16,173 nt of DNA from Rikenella sp. (GTDB lineage Bacteria; Bacteroidota; Bacteroidia; Bacteroidales; Rikenellaceae), in contig JAIDFC010000173.1 in the NCBI GenBank assembly GCA_029054535.1, forward strand, positions 1 through 16,173. Reading direction: 5' to 3'. Numbering within the stretch: the first letter of the stretch is position 1; every line of letters starts with the position of its first letter. A program made the position numbers and the translations under genes. The notes beneath the pieces are model-generated. The model saw only the letters and a list, made by a program, of their open reading frames with translations, made no database searches and was not told where the DNA came from. Shown here piece by piece: positions 7,161-14,527 of the stretch.

Positions 7161-8219
7161 TTAGAAGACCACCGGCACCGCCGTTACGCTTCCCTGCTGA
7201 AAAACCGGGATCCGTTCCCGTGCCAGCTCCTCGGTACCGTCCACCAGTCGGACGATCTGCACCGACGGAATCCGATAGCGCACATTCACCGCCCCCTTTT
7301 TCGCCGCCGCAGGTGCCGAGCCTTTCGCAGCCCCCGCCTCCGTTTCGGCCGTCATCTCGATCACGATAGGACGCCCCGCCAAATCACTGTCCGCCACAAT
7401 CCCTTTCGACGCCGAGAATCGACATACGATCCCCGTCCCTTTGGCCGGCGGCAGCACCGAGATCGTCCGCACCACCCGCTGCGTATAACGTTTCCCGACA
7501 AACAGAGCCAGGTACTCGGTCTCGATCCGCTCCATCTCCTTGAGGGCCGCCTCCAGCCCCGCACCGAACGCCCCGTCGCCTACCTCGCCCGTTACGAGGT
7601 CGAACCGCCGCTTGCGCAACGTAAAGATCGTCTGCGCCGCCTCGGCCGCCATCTGTTCGGTGCTCTTCTCGACCACCGAAGTCCGATTGACCGGCAGTTC
7701 GCCGAATCCCTCGCCGTCAGCCAAACCGCTCTGCATCGTCGTCGACCCGTACAACGGCGTCAGACTCACGTCCCGAAACGGATTATTGTTCCCGATGGCC
7801 GCCCCCTGGAAATCACCGTCGGCCCGCAACGGCCGCTGCGTCCGGTCCACCGACAACCAATGGAAAGCCCGACTCCCCGCCTCCACCGGTCGATCCAGGT
7901 GGTAGGTCTGCGTCGGGTCCGGCTCTTCGGAATACCCCAGCGTCGCATCGATAATCCGATAGTTCTGTTTGTCGCTCATGGCCGCCCCCGAGATTCCGAG
8001 ATACTGCGCCGCGAACTTGGCATACGGCCCCCGCAGAATCACCTCCCGTTCGACCACCAACGTAACCTCCACCACGGTCCTGGGCAACGTATACCCGTCG
8101 ACCGTCTTCGATCCGCCCCCCTGCGGAAAAGCGCCGATCTGCGCAGCGGCCGAACCGCACAATCCCGCAACGGCGGCAACCACAACCGCCGCCCGGCTAT
8201 AAAATGTCGTCTTTTTCAT
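7161..8219 (-). CDS. DUF4831 family exported protein of unknown function
   Basis: A 352-residue protein with an N-terminal Sec signal peptide (MKKTTFYSRA then a hydrophobic Ala/Val run, likely cut after SAAA near residue 26). The Cys at 21 follows Leu and does not form a lipobox, so it is probably a soluble periplasmic protein. Features I associate with DUF4831 are YTLPRTVVEVTLVVEREV (43-60), GPYAKFAAQYLGI (64-76), the segment EKSTEQMAAEAAQTIFTLRK (184-203) followed by RRFDLVTGE, and a charged ALKEMERIETEYLALFVGKR (225-244). The function of the family is not known to me. An Ala/Lys-rich low-complexity stretch (296-309) interrupts the C-terminal beta-rich part. A consensus -7 element is 26 bp upstream. 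The fucosidase gene is upstream on the same strand but 307 bp away, so cotranscription is doubtful. Confidence 0.85.
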   Translation of the reverse strand: MKKTTFYSRAAVVVAAVAGLCGSAAAQIGAFPQGGGSKTVDGYTLPRTVVEVTLVVEREVILRGPYAKFAAQYLGISGAAMSDKQNYRIIDATLGYSEEPDPTQTYHLDRPVEAGSRAFHWLSVDRTQRPLRADGDFQGAAIGNNNPFRDVSLTPLYGSTTMQSGLADGEGFGELPVNRTSVVEKSTEQMAAEAAQTIFTLRKRRFDLVTGEVGDGAFGAGLEAALKEMERIETEYLALFVGKRYTQRVVRTISVLPPAKGTGIVCRFSASKGIVADSDLAGRPIVIEMTAETEAGAAKGSAPAAAKKGAVNVRYRIPSVQIVRLVDGTEELARERIPVFQQGSVTAVPVVF

Positions 8220-8526
8220 AATCGTTTCGGGTTGATAAACCGCTCAAATGTACGCCTTTTTCCGGAAAAATACCGTTTTCGACTCGATCGCTTATTCGGA
8301 TTCGACTCAGCAAAGCCCCGCCGAACAGAAAAAGAATAACGATATGTCGCCGAAAGATCACTCCCTGATTTTGCGTTTCGTTTCGTCGCGGTAGCGGCGG
8401 ACAATGACAGACCTCGACGTTGACTCCGGAATCGTCTCCGGCGCTGCGGCCGGAATGTACCGACCTGAAAGCACCCGCTGCCAGCCCCCCGTTCAAACCA
8501 CGCTCGGTCCCTTCTCGATCGTTCGA
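8220..8526. other. Spacer between the fucosidase and DUF4831 genes
   Basis: No credible gene. Contents seen: the -7 element for the DUF4831 gene (8245-8252), a 14-bp perfect palindrome TTTTTCCGGAAAAA (8256-8269) just upstream of it, and a hairpin TCCGGC-GCTGCG-GCCGGA (8437-8454) downstream of the fucosidase gene without a U tract. Short frames on both strands have no recognisable similarity. Confidence 0.55.
8245..8252 (-). promoter_or_regulatory. -7 box for the DUF4831 gene
   Basis: The minus strand reads TACATTTG, an exact TAnnTTTG match, 25 bp upstream of the ATG at 8219. No TTTG at the -33 position is visible. The adjacent palindrome at 8256-8269 falls between the -7 and -33 positions and could be an operator. 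Confidence 0.5.
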
Positions 8527-9903
8527 TTAACGTTCGCACATAGCCACCGGAGCCGCAAACTTCAGTTCCACCACCCGTACCGGCTCATCCGACCGCGCCT
8601 CCGGCAATTCGAATCTCGTTCCGGTTTCGGAAACCGTAAAACGGACTTTACGGCCCGAGCCCCCGTCGCGAGCCGAGATCAATCGTTGAGGCGGATTCGG
8701 CAACGCCAACGTTCGGACCTCCGGATCCGTAATCAACAGCCACGCCTGCCGACCGTTCCGCGTACTGACGCCTCCCTCGAACGGATAATACGGGCCGCCG
8801 CGCGTTCCGTAAATCGCCCTCCCGTACCGTTCCAGCCACATCCCGAGCGTATCCATCAAAGCCACCTGTTCCGGCTCGAAACCGCCGTCCGGCCTCGGCC
8901 CCAGGTTTATCATGTAGTTGCCGTTGCTCCCCACGATACCGACCAGATCCCGAATCAGCTCGGCCGAGGTCATCAACCTCGGATTCGGATTGTAGGACCA
9001 CTGCGAGCGGTCGATCGTTACCCACGCCTGCCACGGATGATCGCCCCACACCGTTACATCGTTGCCCCGATTGGTCAGCCGTTCGCGATCCTGAAAATCT
9101 CCCGCATACCTCGTCCCGTCCATGTCGATGTGGTTATCCGCCCCGGCCATCCGCCGACCGATGTCGACCCGCGTGTTGAGCAGAATGTCCGGCTTTCGGG
9201 AATGAAACCGACGGTACATCTCCGATCCGATCTCGTGGGTGTAAGTATCGAGCCACTCGCCGTCGAACTGAATGAAAGCCAGGTCATACCGGTCGATCAA
9301 CTCGCATACCTGGCCGGCCATGTAGTCGAAATAGCGTTTCGGATCGGGACTATCGCCCTGTTTCGGGATCCGGGGTCCCGGTCCGCCGTGATCGTAAGGC
9401 CTCCAATCCGGATGATACCAATCGATGATCGAATAGTAAGCCCCCAGCACGATCCCATGCCGATCGCAAGCCTCTTTCAGTTCGGCCATCAGATCGCGAC
9501 CCGAGGGGGTGTTTTCCATATCGTAGTCCGAAAAGTCGGACCGCCAGATCGAGAATCCGTCGTGATGCTTCGCCGTCGGCGACAGGTAGCGCATCCCCCA
9601 ACGTTTCATCAACCGGCACCACTCGTCCGCATCGAACCGTTCAGGATCGAACCGCAGATAGAGGCTGTCGTATGCCTCCACCGGAACCGACGTTCCTCGA
9701 CTCCAACCGATCTCCCGTCCGCTCAGCGACGAAGGCCCCCAATGCACGCACATCCCCACTCGCATATCCTGCCAACGTTTCAGCGCTTCAGGCTCGGTTT
9801 TCAATGTCGGATTCAAATCTCCACCACCGCTCAAGGTCGTCTGAGCGGCTCCCGCTCCCCAACTCATCGCCAGCATGAAGCTCCCCAAAATCAACTTTTT
9901 CAT
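8527..9903 (-). CDS. Secreted GH29 alpha-L-fucosidase-like protein, acid/base Glu replaced by Gln
   Basis: A 458-residue protein with a Sec signal peptide (residues 1-20, cut near GAGA-AQ) and no lipobox, so likely periplasmic or secreted. The catalytic domain has GH29 signatures: MCVHWGPSSL (51-60), KHHDGFSIW (112-120), FIQFDGEW (210-217) with Asp214 as expected nucleophile, and NYMINLGPRPDG (329-340). A short C-terminal beta-rich part follows (about 370-458). GH29 enzymes remove alpha-linked fucose from glycans such as mucin and milk sugars. In human FUCA1 the acid/base Glu289 sits in a WEMC motif. The matching place here reads WQAWVTID with Gln292 (CAG codon, 9028-9030), so the activity is uncertain: another acid residue may serve, or the protein may bind rather than cleave. 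No SusC/SusD or other glycan-use genes are in the window. Confidence 0.88.
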   Translation of the reverse strand: MKKLILGSFMLAMSWGAGAAQTTLSGGGDLNPTLKTEPEALKRWQDMRVGMCVHWGPSSLSGREIGWSRGTSVPVEAYDSLYLRFDPERFDADEWCRLMKRWGMRYLSPTAKHHDGFSIWRSDFSDYDMENTPSGRDLMAELKEACDRHGIVLGAYYSIIDWYHPDWRPYDHGGPGPRIPKQGDSPDPKRYFDYMAGQVCELIDRYDLAFIQFDGEWLDTYTHEIGSEMYRRFHSRKPDILLNTRVDIGRRMAGADNHIDMDGTRYAGDFQDRERLTNRGNDVTVWGDHPWQAWVTIDRSQWSYNPNPRLMTSAELIRDLVGIVGSNGNYMINLGPRPDGGFEPEQVALMDTLGMWLERYGRAIYGTRGGPYYPFEGGVSTRNGRQAWLLITDPEVRTLALPNPPQRLISARDGGSGRKVRFTVSETGTRFELPEARSDEPVRVVELKFAAPVAMCER

Positions 9904-10006
9904 ATCGTCTTAAGCTCTTTGATTAGATTCCTTTTTTCCCGATTTTCGCCAAGATACGAAATAATTTCGACACACGATTCCACGGCTCGAAACCGTTCGC
10001 TCTTTG

Positions 10007-10030
10007 TTCAATTAAAGGTTTAATTAAAGC
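10007..10030. repeat. 12-bp AT-rich tandem repeat
   Basis: TTCAATTAAAGG followed directly by TTTAATTAAAGC, 10 of 12 bases identical, containing the palindrome TTTAATTAAA. It stands out in GC-rich surroundings, in a divergent promoter region. Confidence 0.5.
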
Positions 10031-10082
10031 AAGGATCAAATAGCCTCGCGGGCAGTGTTGTTTTTAGAAAACTTTTTCCACT

Positions 10083-10102
10083 AACCGCGACCGCAAGTCG
10101 CG
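10083..10102 (+). repeat. AACCGCG hairpin, outlying copy
   Basis: AACCGCGAC-CGCAA-GTCGCG with a perfect 6-bp stem (10086-10091 with 10097-10102). It matches the pattern AACCGCG-(loop)-CGCG seen at 13935, 14088 and 14341. Confidence 0.5.
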
Positions 10103-10250
10103 CCAACAGGGGGAGGGGGAAATATCCCTAAACGATTTCGGTGAAAGAACCCCCGAAAATTTCTTCGATTCTTTCTTTTCGACAAAGAAAAGAACCGTTC
10201 CGCACCGTAATTAATAGTACCTTTACCGTCCGAAAAACTAACACCGAACC

Positions 10251-10994
10251 ATGACCCATCGAATTATCGTTGCAGGTCCGTGCAGCGCCGAGAGCCGAGA
10301 ACAGGTTCTGGAGACCGCCGCCGGATTGGCCGCCGAAGGAGTAACCGCCTTTCGAGCCGGCTTGTGGAAACCCCGGACAAGACCCGGATGCTTCGAAGGC
10401 GTCGGGGCCGAAGGACTCGAATGGCTCGCCGAAGCCCGTACGGTTTACGGCATGCGCATCGCCACCGAGTTGAACAACGCCCGGAATGCCGAACTGTTGT
10501 TGAAAGCCGGCGTCGACATCGCTTGGATCGGCGCGCGGACCGCGACCAACCCGTTCGACGTGCAAGAGATCGCCGACGCCCTGCGCGGCTGCTCGATCGA
10601 CGTCTACGTCAAGAACCCCGTCGCCCCCGATCCGGCTTTGTGGCTCGGCGCCGTCGAACGCTTCGAACGGGCCGGGATCCGCGGCAAACTGGGAGCCATC
10701 CACCGCGGTTTCTGCTCCTGGGAGAAAGACATCTTCCGTAACACGCCGCTCTGGAACATTCCGTTGTGGCTCCGCGAGCAGAGGCCCGACCTGCCGATCC
10801 TCTGCGACCCGAGTCATATCGCCGGGGCGGCCCGACTCGTGCCGCACGTGGCACGAATGGCTCTGGAAGTGGGGCTGGACGGACTCTTCGTCGAGTCGCA
10901 CTGCAACCCGGCCGAAGCATGGAGCGACGCCGCTCAACAGCTGACTCCCGCTCAGTTCGGAACATTGCTCCGGGAGATCGAACCGAACCGATAA
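10251..10994 (+). CDS. aroF: 3-deoxy-7-phosphoheptulonate (DAHP) synthase, short type I beta form
   Basis: DAHP synthase joins phosphoenolpyruvate and erythrose 4-phosphate in the first step of the shikimate pathway. The 247-residue protein shows AGPCSAES (8-15), the KPRTRPGCFEG loop (40-50), GARTATNPF (94-102), KNPV (121-124), CDPSHIAG (185-192), VESHCNP (214-220) and WSDAAQQ (224-230). Expected metal ligands Cys11, His189, Glu216 and Asp226 are all present, so it should be active. It is a bare TIM-barrel: no N-terminal regulatory extension, and no chorismate mutase domain as in the longer Bacteroides proteins (about 350 residues); it ends ten residues into the region where that extension would begin. 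KDO-8-phosphate synthase is a relative but lacks the KPRT motif seen here. The ResB-CcsA gene follows after 12 bp, indicating one transcript. Confidence 0.92.
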   Translation: MTHRIIVAGPCSAESREQVLETAAGLAAEGVTAFRAGLWKPRTRPGCFEGVGAEGLEWLAEARTVYGMRIATELNNARNAELLLKAGVDIAWIGARTATNPFDVQEIADALRGCSIDVYVKNPVAPDPALWLGAVERFERAGIRGKLGAIHRGFCSWEKDIFRNTPLWNIPLWLREQRPDLPILCDPSHIAGAARLVPHVARMALEVGLDGLFVESHCNPAEAWSDAAQQLTPAQFGTLLREIEPNR

Positions 10995-11006
10995 AACGCG
11001 CCGTCT

Positions 11007-13595
11007 ATGAAGAAAATAATCCATACCATCACCTCCTACCCCGCGATGGCCGTACTGCTCGTCCTTTATGCCGCGGCGATGGGGGCGGCCACTTTCGTCG
11101 AGAGCCGTTACGGAACCCCTGCGGCACGGGAGTGGGTCTACAACAACTGGGGATTCTACTTGCTGCAACTGCTGCTGGTCGCGAATTTCGTCGGCGTTGC
11201 CGCGCGGCAACACCTCGCGCGGCAACGGAAATGGGCGACGCTCGTGTTTCACTACGCCTTTGCGGCGATCCTGCTCGGCGCGTTCGTTACCCACCTCACG
11301 GGACGCGAAGGCGTGATGCACATTCGCGAAGGGGAGCGTTCCGACCGGCTGCTCGACCCGCAGAATCCGACACAAACGATCGAGACCCTGCCGTTCAGCA
11401 TCGAACTGGTCGACTTCCGGCTGGTTCGCTATCCGGGATCGCACAGCCCCTCGTCGTTCGAAAGCGACGTGGTGGTGCGACGGCCGGAACGGAGCGATCG
11501 GCGGGAACACATTTACATGAATAACGTCCTGCACGTGGGCGGCTATCGGCTCTATCAGTCGAGCTACGATCCGGACGAACGGGGGACCGTGCTGTCGGTC
11601 AACCGCGACCGGGCGGGGACTGCGATTACCTACATCGGTTATGTCCTCTTGATCGGCGGGATGCTCCTCGCCTTGTTCCACCGGAACTCGCGGTTCCGGA
11701 CCCTGGGACGAATGCTGGGCGGGAAAGGCTCTACGGCGGCGATCGTCCTCGTCGTATCGATCTTAGGCGGTTTGTCGCGCCCGGCGGAGGCACAGGGGCG
11801 GGTGGATACGCTGACGTGGTCGGAGCTCGAAGCGCGTTCGCGAACGCACATGGCGCAGAGCGGCCAGCAGATGCCGGACGCGGAGCCGACCGCACAGCAG
11901 CGGACTGTCGACCGCCGTCGCGAGAAACGGATGGCCGAACTGTATGCAGCCGAAGCGGCCGTCAGTCCGGAGACCGCCGAAGCGTTCGGACGGCTGATGG
12001 TACAGACCGGCGGACGGATCGAACCGGTCGACACCTATGCGGCGGAACTCCTGCGCAAGCTCTCCCGCACCGACCGGTATGCCGGACTGACCCCGAACCA
12101 AGTGCTGATCGGCCTCGTTACCCAACCGCAGCTCTGGAGCCGGGTGCCGATGCTCGAGGTCGGTAACGAAGCGTTGCTGCGCCGTACGGGGATCAACGAC
12201 GAGCAGGTGCGGAGCGGTCGGCTGGCCTTCATCGACCTGCTGGACGACGAGGGGAACTACCTGCTGGGGGACGAAGTCGAGGCAGTCTACGCCAAACCGG
12301 TCCGCGAACGCAACAAATACGACAAGGAGTTACTCAAACTGGACGAAAAGATCAACATCGTCCACGCTTTGTTCAACGGCCAGATGCTAGCCATCCTGCC
12401 GCCGGCCGATCCGGTCTCCGCAGCGGCCTCGAACGGCGGCTGGTACTCGCCGGGCGACGACCTGAGCGCGTTCCACGACCAAGACTCGATGTTCGTCAGC
12501 CGGATCTTTCCGTGGTTCGCCACCGAAACCATACAATCGTTCGAGACGGACGACTGGACGACACCGGTCGAAATCCTCGGCATGATCGCCAAATACCAGA
12601 ACTCGAAGGCTTCCGACACGCACATCGAACGGCGACGGATCGAAGCCGAGATACTCTACAACCGGCTCAACCTCTTCAAATGGGCCGGATTCGGTTACAT
12701 GGGCGTAGGATTGCTCTTGATACTGAGCTTGATCTTTCGACTGGTCGCCCCGCTCGCCCGCGGGTGGCGCGTGGCGGCAGGCGTAGCGACCGGCTTGGTG
12801 GTCGTTATTTTCTTAGGACAGACGCTCGGGGTCGGATTGCGGTGGTACATCGCGGGACGTCCCCCGGTATCGAACGCCTACGAATCGATGATCTTCGTCT
12901 CGTGGGCCACGGCCATCGCCGGCCTGGCATTCGCCCGAAAATCGAGGATGACGCTCGCTCTGGCGGCATTCCTGTCGGGCGTCCTGCTGTTCGTCTCGAC
13001 CCTCCACTGGATGGACCCCCAGATCACACCGCTCGTGCCGGTGCTCAAATCGCCCTGGCTGCTGATCCACGTGGCCGCCATCACGGGCAGTTACGGATTC
13101 TTCGGTATCGGATTTCTGCTCGGGCTGATCGCCCTGCTGACGATGGCCTGCAAGCGGTCGACAAACGCCGAGCGGCTCGAAGGGCAGATCCGCGAACTCA
13201 CCATCATCAACGAGATGGCGCTCACGATCGGCCTGGTGCTGCTGACGGCGGGAACATTCCTCGGAGCGGTGTGGGCCAACGAATCCTGGGGACGCTACTG
13301 GGGATGGGACCCGAAAGAGACCTGGGCGCTGGTTACGATGATCGTCTACGCCTTCATCCTCCATGCGCGGTTCCTACCGGCTTTCCGACGCGGCGGAGCG
13401 TGGTTCTTCAACGTGATGACGGTGGTCGGACTGGGGACCGTGCTGATGACTTTCTTCGGCGTGAACTACTATCTCAGCGGCATGCACTCGTACGGGGCGG
13501 ATTCGGCACCGCCGGGATTGTATGCGATCTGGATCGTCTACGGTTTGGCGGCAATCGTCGCCGGGTCGGCCTTCCGCAAACGGAACCTCCACTGA
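11007..13595 (+). CDS. ccsBA: Fused cytochrome c synthase ResB-CcsA (CcsBA, System II)
   Basis: This 862-residue inner-membrane protein exports haem and attaches it to CXXCH motifs of periplasmic c-type cytochromes. Residues 1-225 are the ResB (CcsB) part, with membrane segments near 12-30, 48-66, 78-96 and 205-224. A segment near 241-260 looks like another membrane span or internal signal. Residues of about 265-555 form a large periplasmic domain including GGRIEPVDTYAAELLRKL (335-352). From 557 onward is CcsA with multiple membrane spans; the haem-handling WWD motif is WGRYWGWDPKETW (761-773). His688 and His828 (in GMHSYG) flank it as candidate haem ligands; His82 and His96 lie in the ResB part. 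Fusion into one chain is known in epsilonproteobacteria and Bacteroidota. No cytochrome gene (such as nrfHA) is adjacent. The start codon is 12 bp after DAHP synthase. Confidence 0.93.
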   Translation: MKKIIHTITSYPAMAVLLVLYAAAMGAATFVESRYGTPAAREWVYNNWGFYLLQLLLVANFVGVAARQHLARQRKWATLVFHYAFAAILLGAFVTHLTGREGVMHIREGERSDRLLDPQNPTQTIETLPFSIELVDFRLVRYPGSHSPSSFESDVVVRRPERSDRREHIYMNNVLHVGGYRLYQSSYDPDERGTVLSVNRDRAGTAITYIGYVLLIGGMLLALFHRNSRFRTLGRMLGGKGSTAAIVLVVSILGGLSRPAEAQGRVDTLTWSELEARSRTHMAQSGQQMPDAEPTAQQRTVDRRREKRMAELYAAEAAVSPETAEAFGRLMVQTGGRIEPVDTYAAELLRKLSRTDRYAGLTPNQVLIGLVTQPQLWSRVPMLEVGNEALLRRTGINDEQVRSGRLAFIDLLDDEGNYLLGDEVEAVYAKPVRERNKYDKELLKLDEKINIVHALFNGQMLAILPPADPVSAAASNGGWYSPGDDLSAFHDQDSMFVSRIFPWFATETIQSFETDDWTTPVEILGMIAKYQNSKASDTHIERRRIEAEILYNRLNLFKWAGFGYMGVGLLLILSLIFRLVAPLARGWRVAAGVATGLVVVIFLGQTLGVGLRWYIAGRPPVSNAYESMIFVSWATAIAGLAFARKSRMTLALAAFLSGVLLFVSTLHWMDPQITPLVPVLKSPWLLIHVAAITGSYGFFGIGFLLGLIALLTMACKRSTNAERLEGQIRELTIINEMALTIGLVLLTAGTFLGAVWANESWGRYWGWDPKETWALVTMIVYAFILHARFLPAFRRGGAWFFNVMTVVGLGTVLMTFFGVNYYLSGMHSYGADSAPPGLYAIWIVYGLAAIVAGSAFRKRNLH

Positions 13596-13766
13596 CAAGC
13601 AGGGTAACATGGCCGGCGATCCTACGGATCACGATAGACTGAAATATACTCCACTCGCCATCAATCGCAATCTGAGATCGCTCGGCCCGCCCACGGCGGA
13701 GGGCTGGTGCCGAGCGGCACTTGAAAGCTGGAGTTTGCTCGGAACACTTCCGCCGGCGTTGGTCTG

Positions 13767-13797
13767 TTCTAATTCCAAAACGTCTTTGACCGCGCGC
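13767..13797 (+). repeat. TAATTC...TCTTTG...CGCGCGC repeat, copy 1
   Basis: TTCTAATTCC, then AAAACGTCTTTG, then ACCGCGCGC. It matches the copies starting at 13886 and 14031 at most positions and is followed about 59 bp later by a hairpin (CACCC-GAA-GGGTG). Confidence 0.6.
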
Positions 13798-13885
13798 CTC
13801 TTTTACCCGAGCCGCCGACAGCGGGAAGCCTTTGAGACAGAGACTGCCTGTAAAACACCCGAAGGGTGCGCCTCGGCGCGGGATG

Positions 13886-13916
13886 GTCTAATTCACAAAC
13901 GTCTTTGCCCGCGCGC
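13886..13916 (+). repeat. TAATTC...TCTTTG...CGCGCGC repeat, copy 2
   Basis: GTCTAATTCA, then CAAACGTCTTTG, then CCCGCGCGC. It begins 119 bp after copy 1 and is followed 18 bp later by the AAACCGCG hairpin at 13935-13958. Confidence 0.6.
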
Positions 13917-13934
13917 GGATAATCCAGGCGATTT

Positions 13935-13958
13935 AAACCGCGATCTTCGATCGCGCGG
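13935..13958 (+). repeat. AAACCGCG hairpin repeat
   Basis: AAACCGCGATC-TTC-GATCGCGCGG, a perfect 7-bp stem inside the conserved frame AAACCGCG...GCGCGG. A more degenerate version lies at 13663-13685; both are followed by similar GCCCGCC...GCGGAGGGC sequences (13686-13704 and 13964-13984). Confidence 0.6.
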
Positions 13959-14030
13959 CCCGCAGCCCGCCCCCCGCGGAGGGCCGAATTTTCGCTGCTC
14001 TCAATCGCCCGCTCCGCGGACTGCGGTCCT

Positions 14031-14062
14031 TTTTAATTCCAGAACATTCTTTGGACGCGCGC
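14031..14062 (+). repeat. TAATTC...TTCTTTG...CGCGCGC repeat, copy 3
   Basis: TTTTAATTCC, then AGAACATTCTTTGG, then ACGCGCGC; one base longer than copies 1 and 2. It begins 145 bp after copy 2 and is followed 25 bp later by an AAACCGCG hairpin. A degenerate fourth relative lies at 14441-14470 (AAAGATTCTTTG then CGTCGCCCGCG). Confidence 0.6.
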
Positions 14063-14087
14063 CGGGCGATTCACGAAGATTCGCCGT

Positions 14088-14111
14088 AAACCGCGCCTGT
14101 AAGGCGCGCGG
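14088..14111 (+). repeat. AAACCGCG hairpin repeat
   Basis: AAACCGCGCC-TGTAA-GGCGCGCGG with a perfect 6-bp stem (14092-14097 with 14103-14108). It runs straight into the larger stem-loop at 14110-14182. Confidence 0.6.
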
Positions 14112-14182
14112 GTCAGCCGCTCCCCCACGACTGGCACCGCAACTCAACGGAGCTCGTTGCGTTTCCGCCGAGCGGCTGACCC
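14110..14182. repeat. 73-nt stem-loop with 12-bp perfect arms
   Basis: GGGTCAGCCGCT (14110-14121) pairs exactly with AGCGGCTGACCC (14171-14182). Inside, CGCAAC (14138-14143) pairs with GTTGCG (14156-14161). This two-tier structure could be a folded RNA, a protein-binding site or the ends of a tiny mobile element. Only the pairing is seen. Confidence 0.7.
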
Positions 14183-14340
14183 GGAACAACGTTGAGCATT
14201 TCTCCCACGTCGCACGCGGGAAACCTTCGAGATCTCACCATGGCGGGCCGGAGCTTCGCCACGCGAAGGGACGCTTTTTCTCCATCGTTTGCGCGATGGG
14301 AGCGGACCTCGCATGCTCCAGCCCTTTTTCAGCTTGAGAG

Positions 14341-14393
14341 AAACCGCGCCCGAAGGGCGTGCGGGCCGAACGCCTCCCCATCGGGAGGCCCGC
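14341..14393 (+). repeat. AAACCGCG hairpin followed by a nested stem
   Basis: AAACCG then CGCCC-GAA-GGGCG (14347-14359), followed at once by GCGGG (14361-14365) paired with CCCGC (14389-14393), enclosing CCTCCC-CATC-GGGAGG (14373-14388). It is the fourth clear member of the AAACCGCG family in the region. Confidence 0.6.
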
Positions 14394-14462
14394 AATTTTG
14401 CCGCTTACGCGTCAAAGATTACGAGACCTCCCGGGCGTTCGACCCAAAGATTCTTTGCACGT

Positions 14463-14527
14463 CGCCCGCGGGAATTTCATCTTGATTTACTCTCGTAAAT
14501 CAAGCGAAATTCCTTCTTAGGCGGGCG
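14463..14527. repeat. 65-nt three-tier stem-loop
   Basis: CGCCCGC (14463-14469) pairs with GCGGGCG (14521-14527); GGAATTTC (14471-14478) with GAAATTCC (14506-14513); TTGATTTAC (14482-14490) with GTAAATCAA (14495-14503), closing a TCTC loop. That is 24 base pairs with only small internal loops. The right arm overlaps the next hairpin (14525-14541), so two folds compete. Confidence 0.75.

Larger units (their letters stand above)
9904..10250. other. Divergent spacer between the fucosidase and DAHP synthase genes
   Basis: No gene seen in 347 bp. It contains a weak minus-strand -7-like box (TATCTTGG, complement of 9949-9956, one mismatch) for the fucosidase gene, an AT-rich 12-bp tandem repeat (10007-10030), an AACCGCG hairpin related to the 13.6-14.4 kb cluster (10083-10102), an imperfect pyrimidine-rich hairpin (10169-10194), and a plus-strand TACCTTTA (10218-10225), one base off the -7 consensus, 25 bp before the DAHP synthase ATG. 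Confidence 0.55.

Noticed and set aside
8404..10023. A 539-codon plus-strand open frame
   Set aside because: It is antisense to the GH29 gene, which has clear catalytic motifs and a signal peptide; the product is His/Arg/Pro-rich without recognisable domains.
10128..11681. A 517-codon minus-strand open frame
   Set aside because: It is antisense to the DAHP synthase and the start of ccsBA; no family features.
13522..14337. A 271-codon plus-strand open frame across the hairpin-rich region
   Set aside because: It starts inside ccsBA, has Arg/Pro/Ser-rich composition, and its weak internal repeats are simply the DNA hairpin repeats translated.
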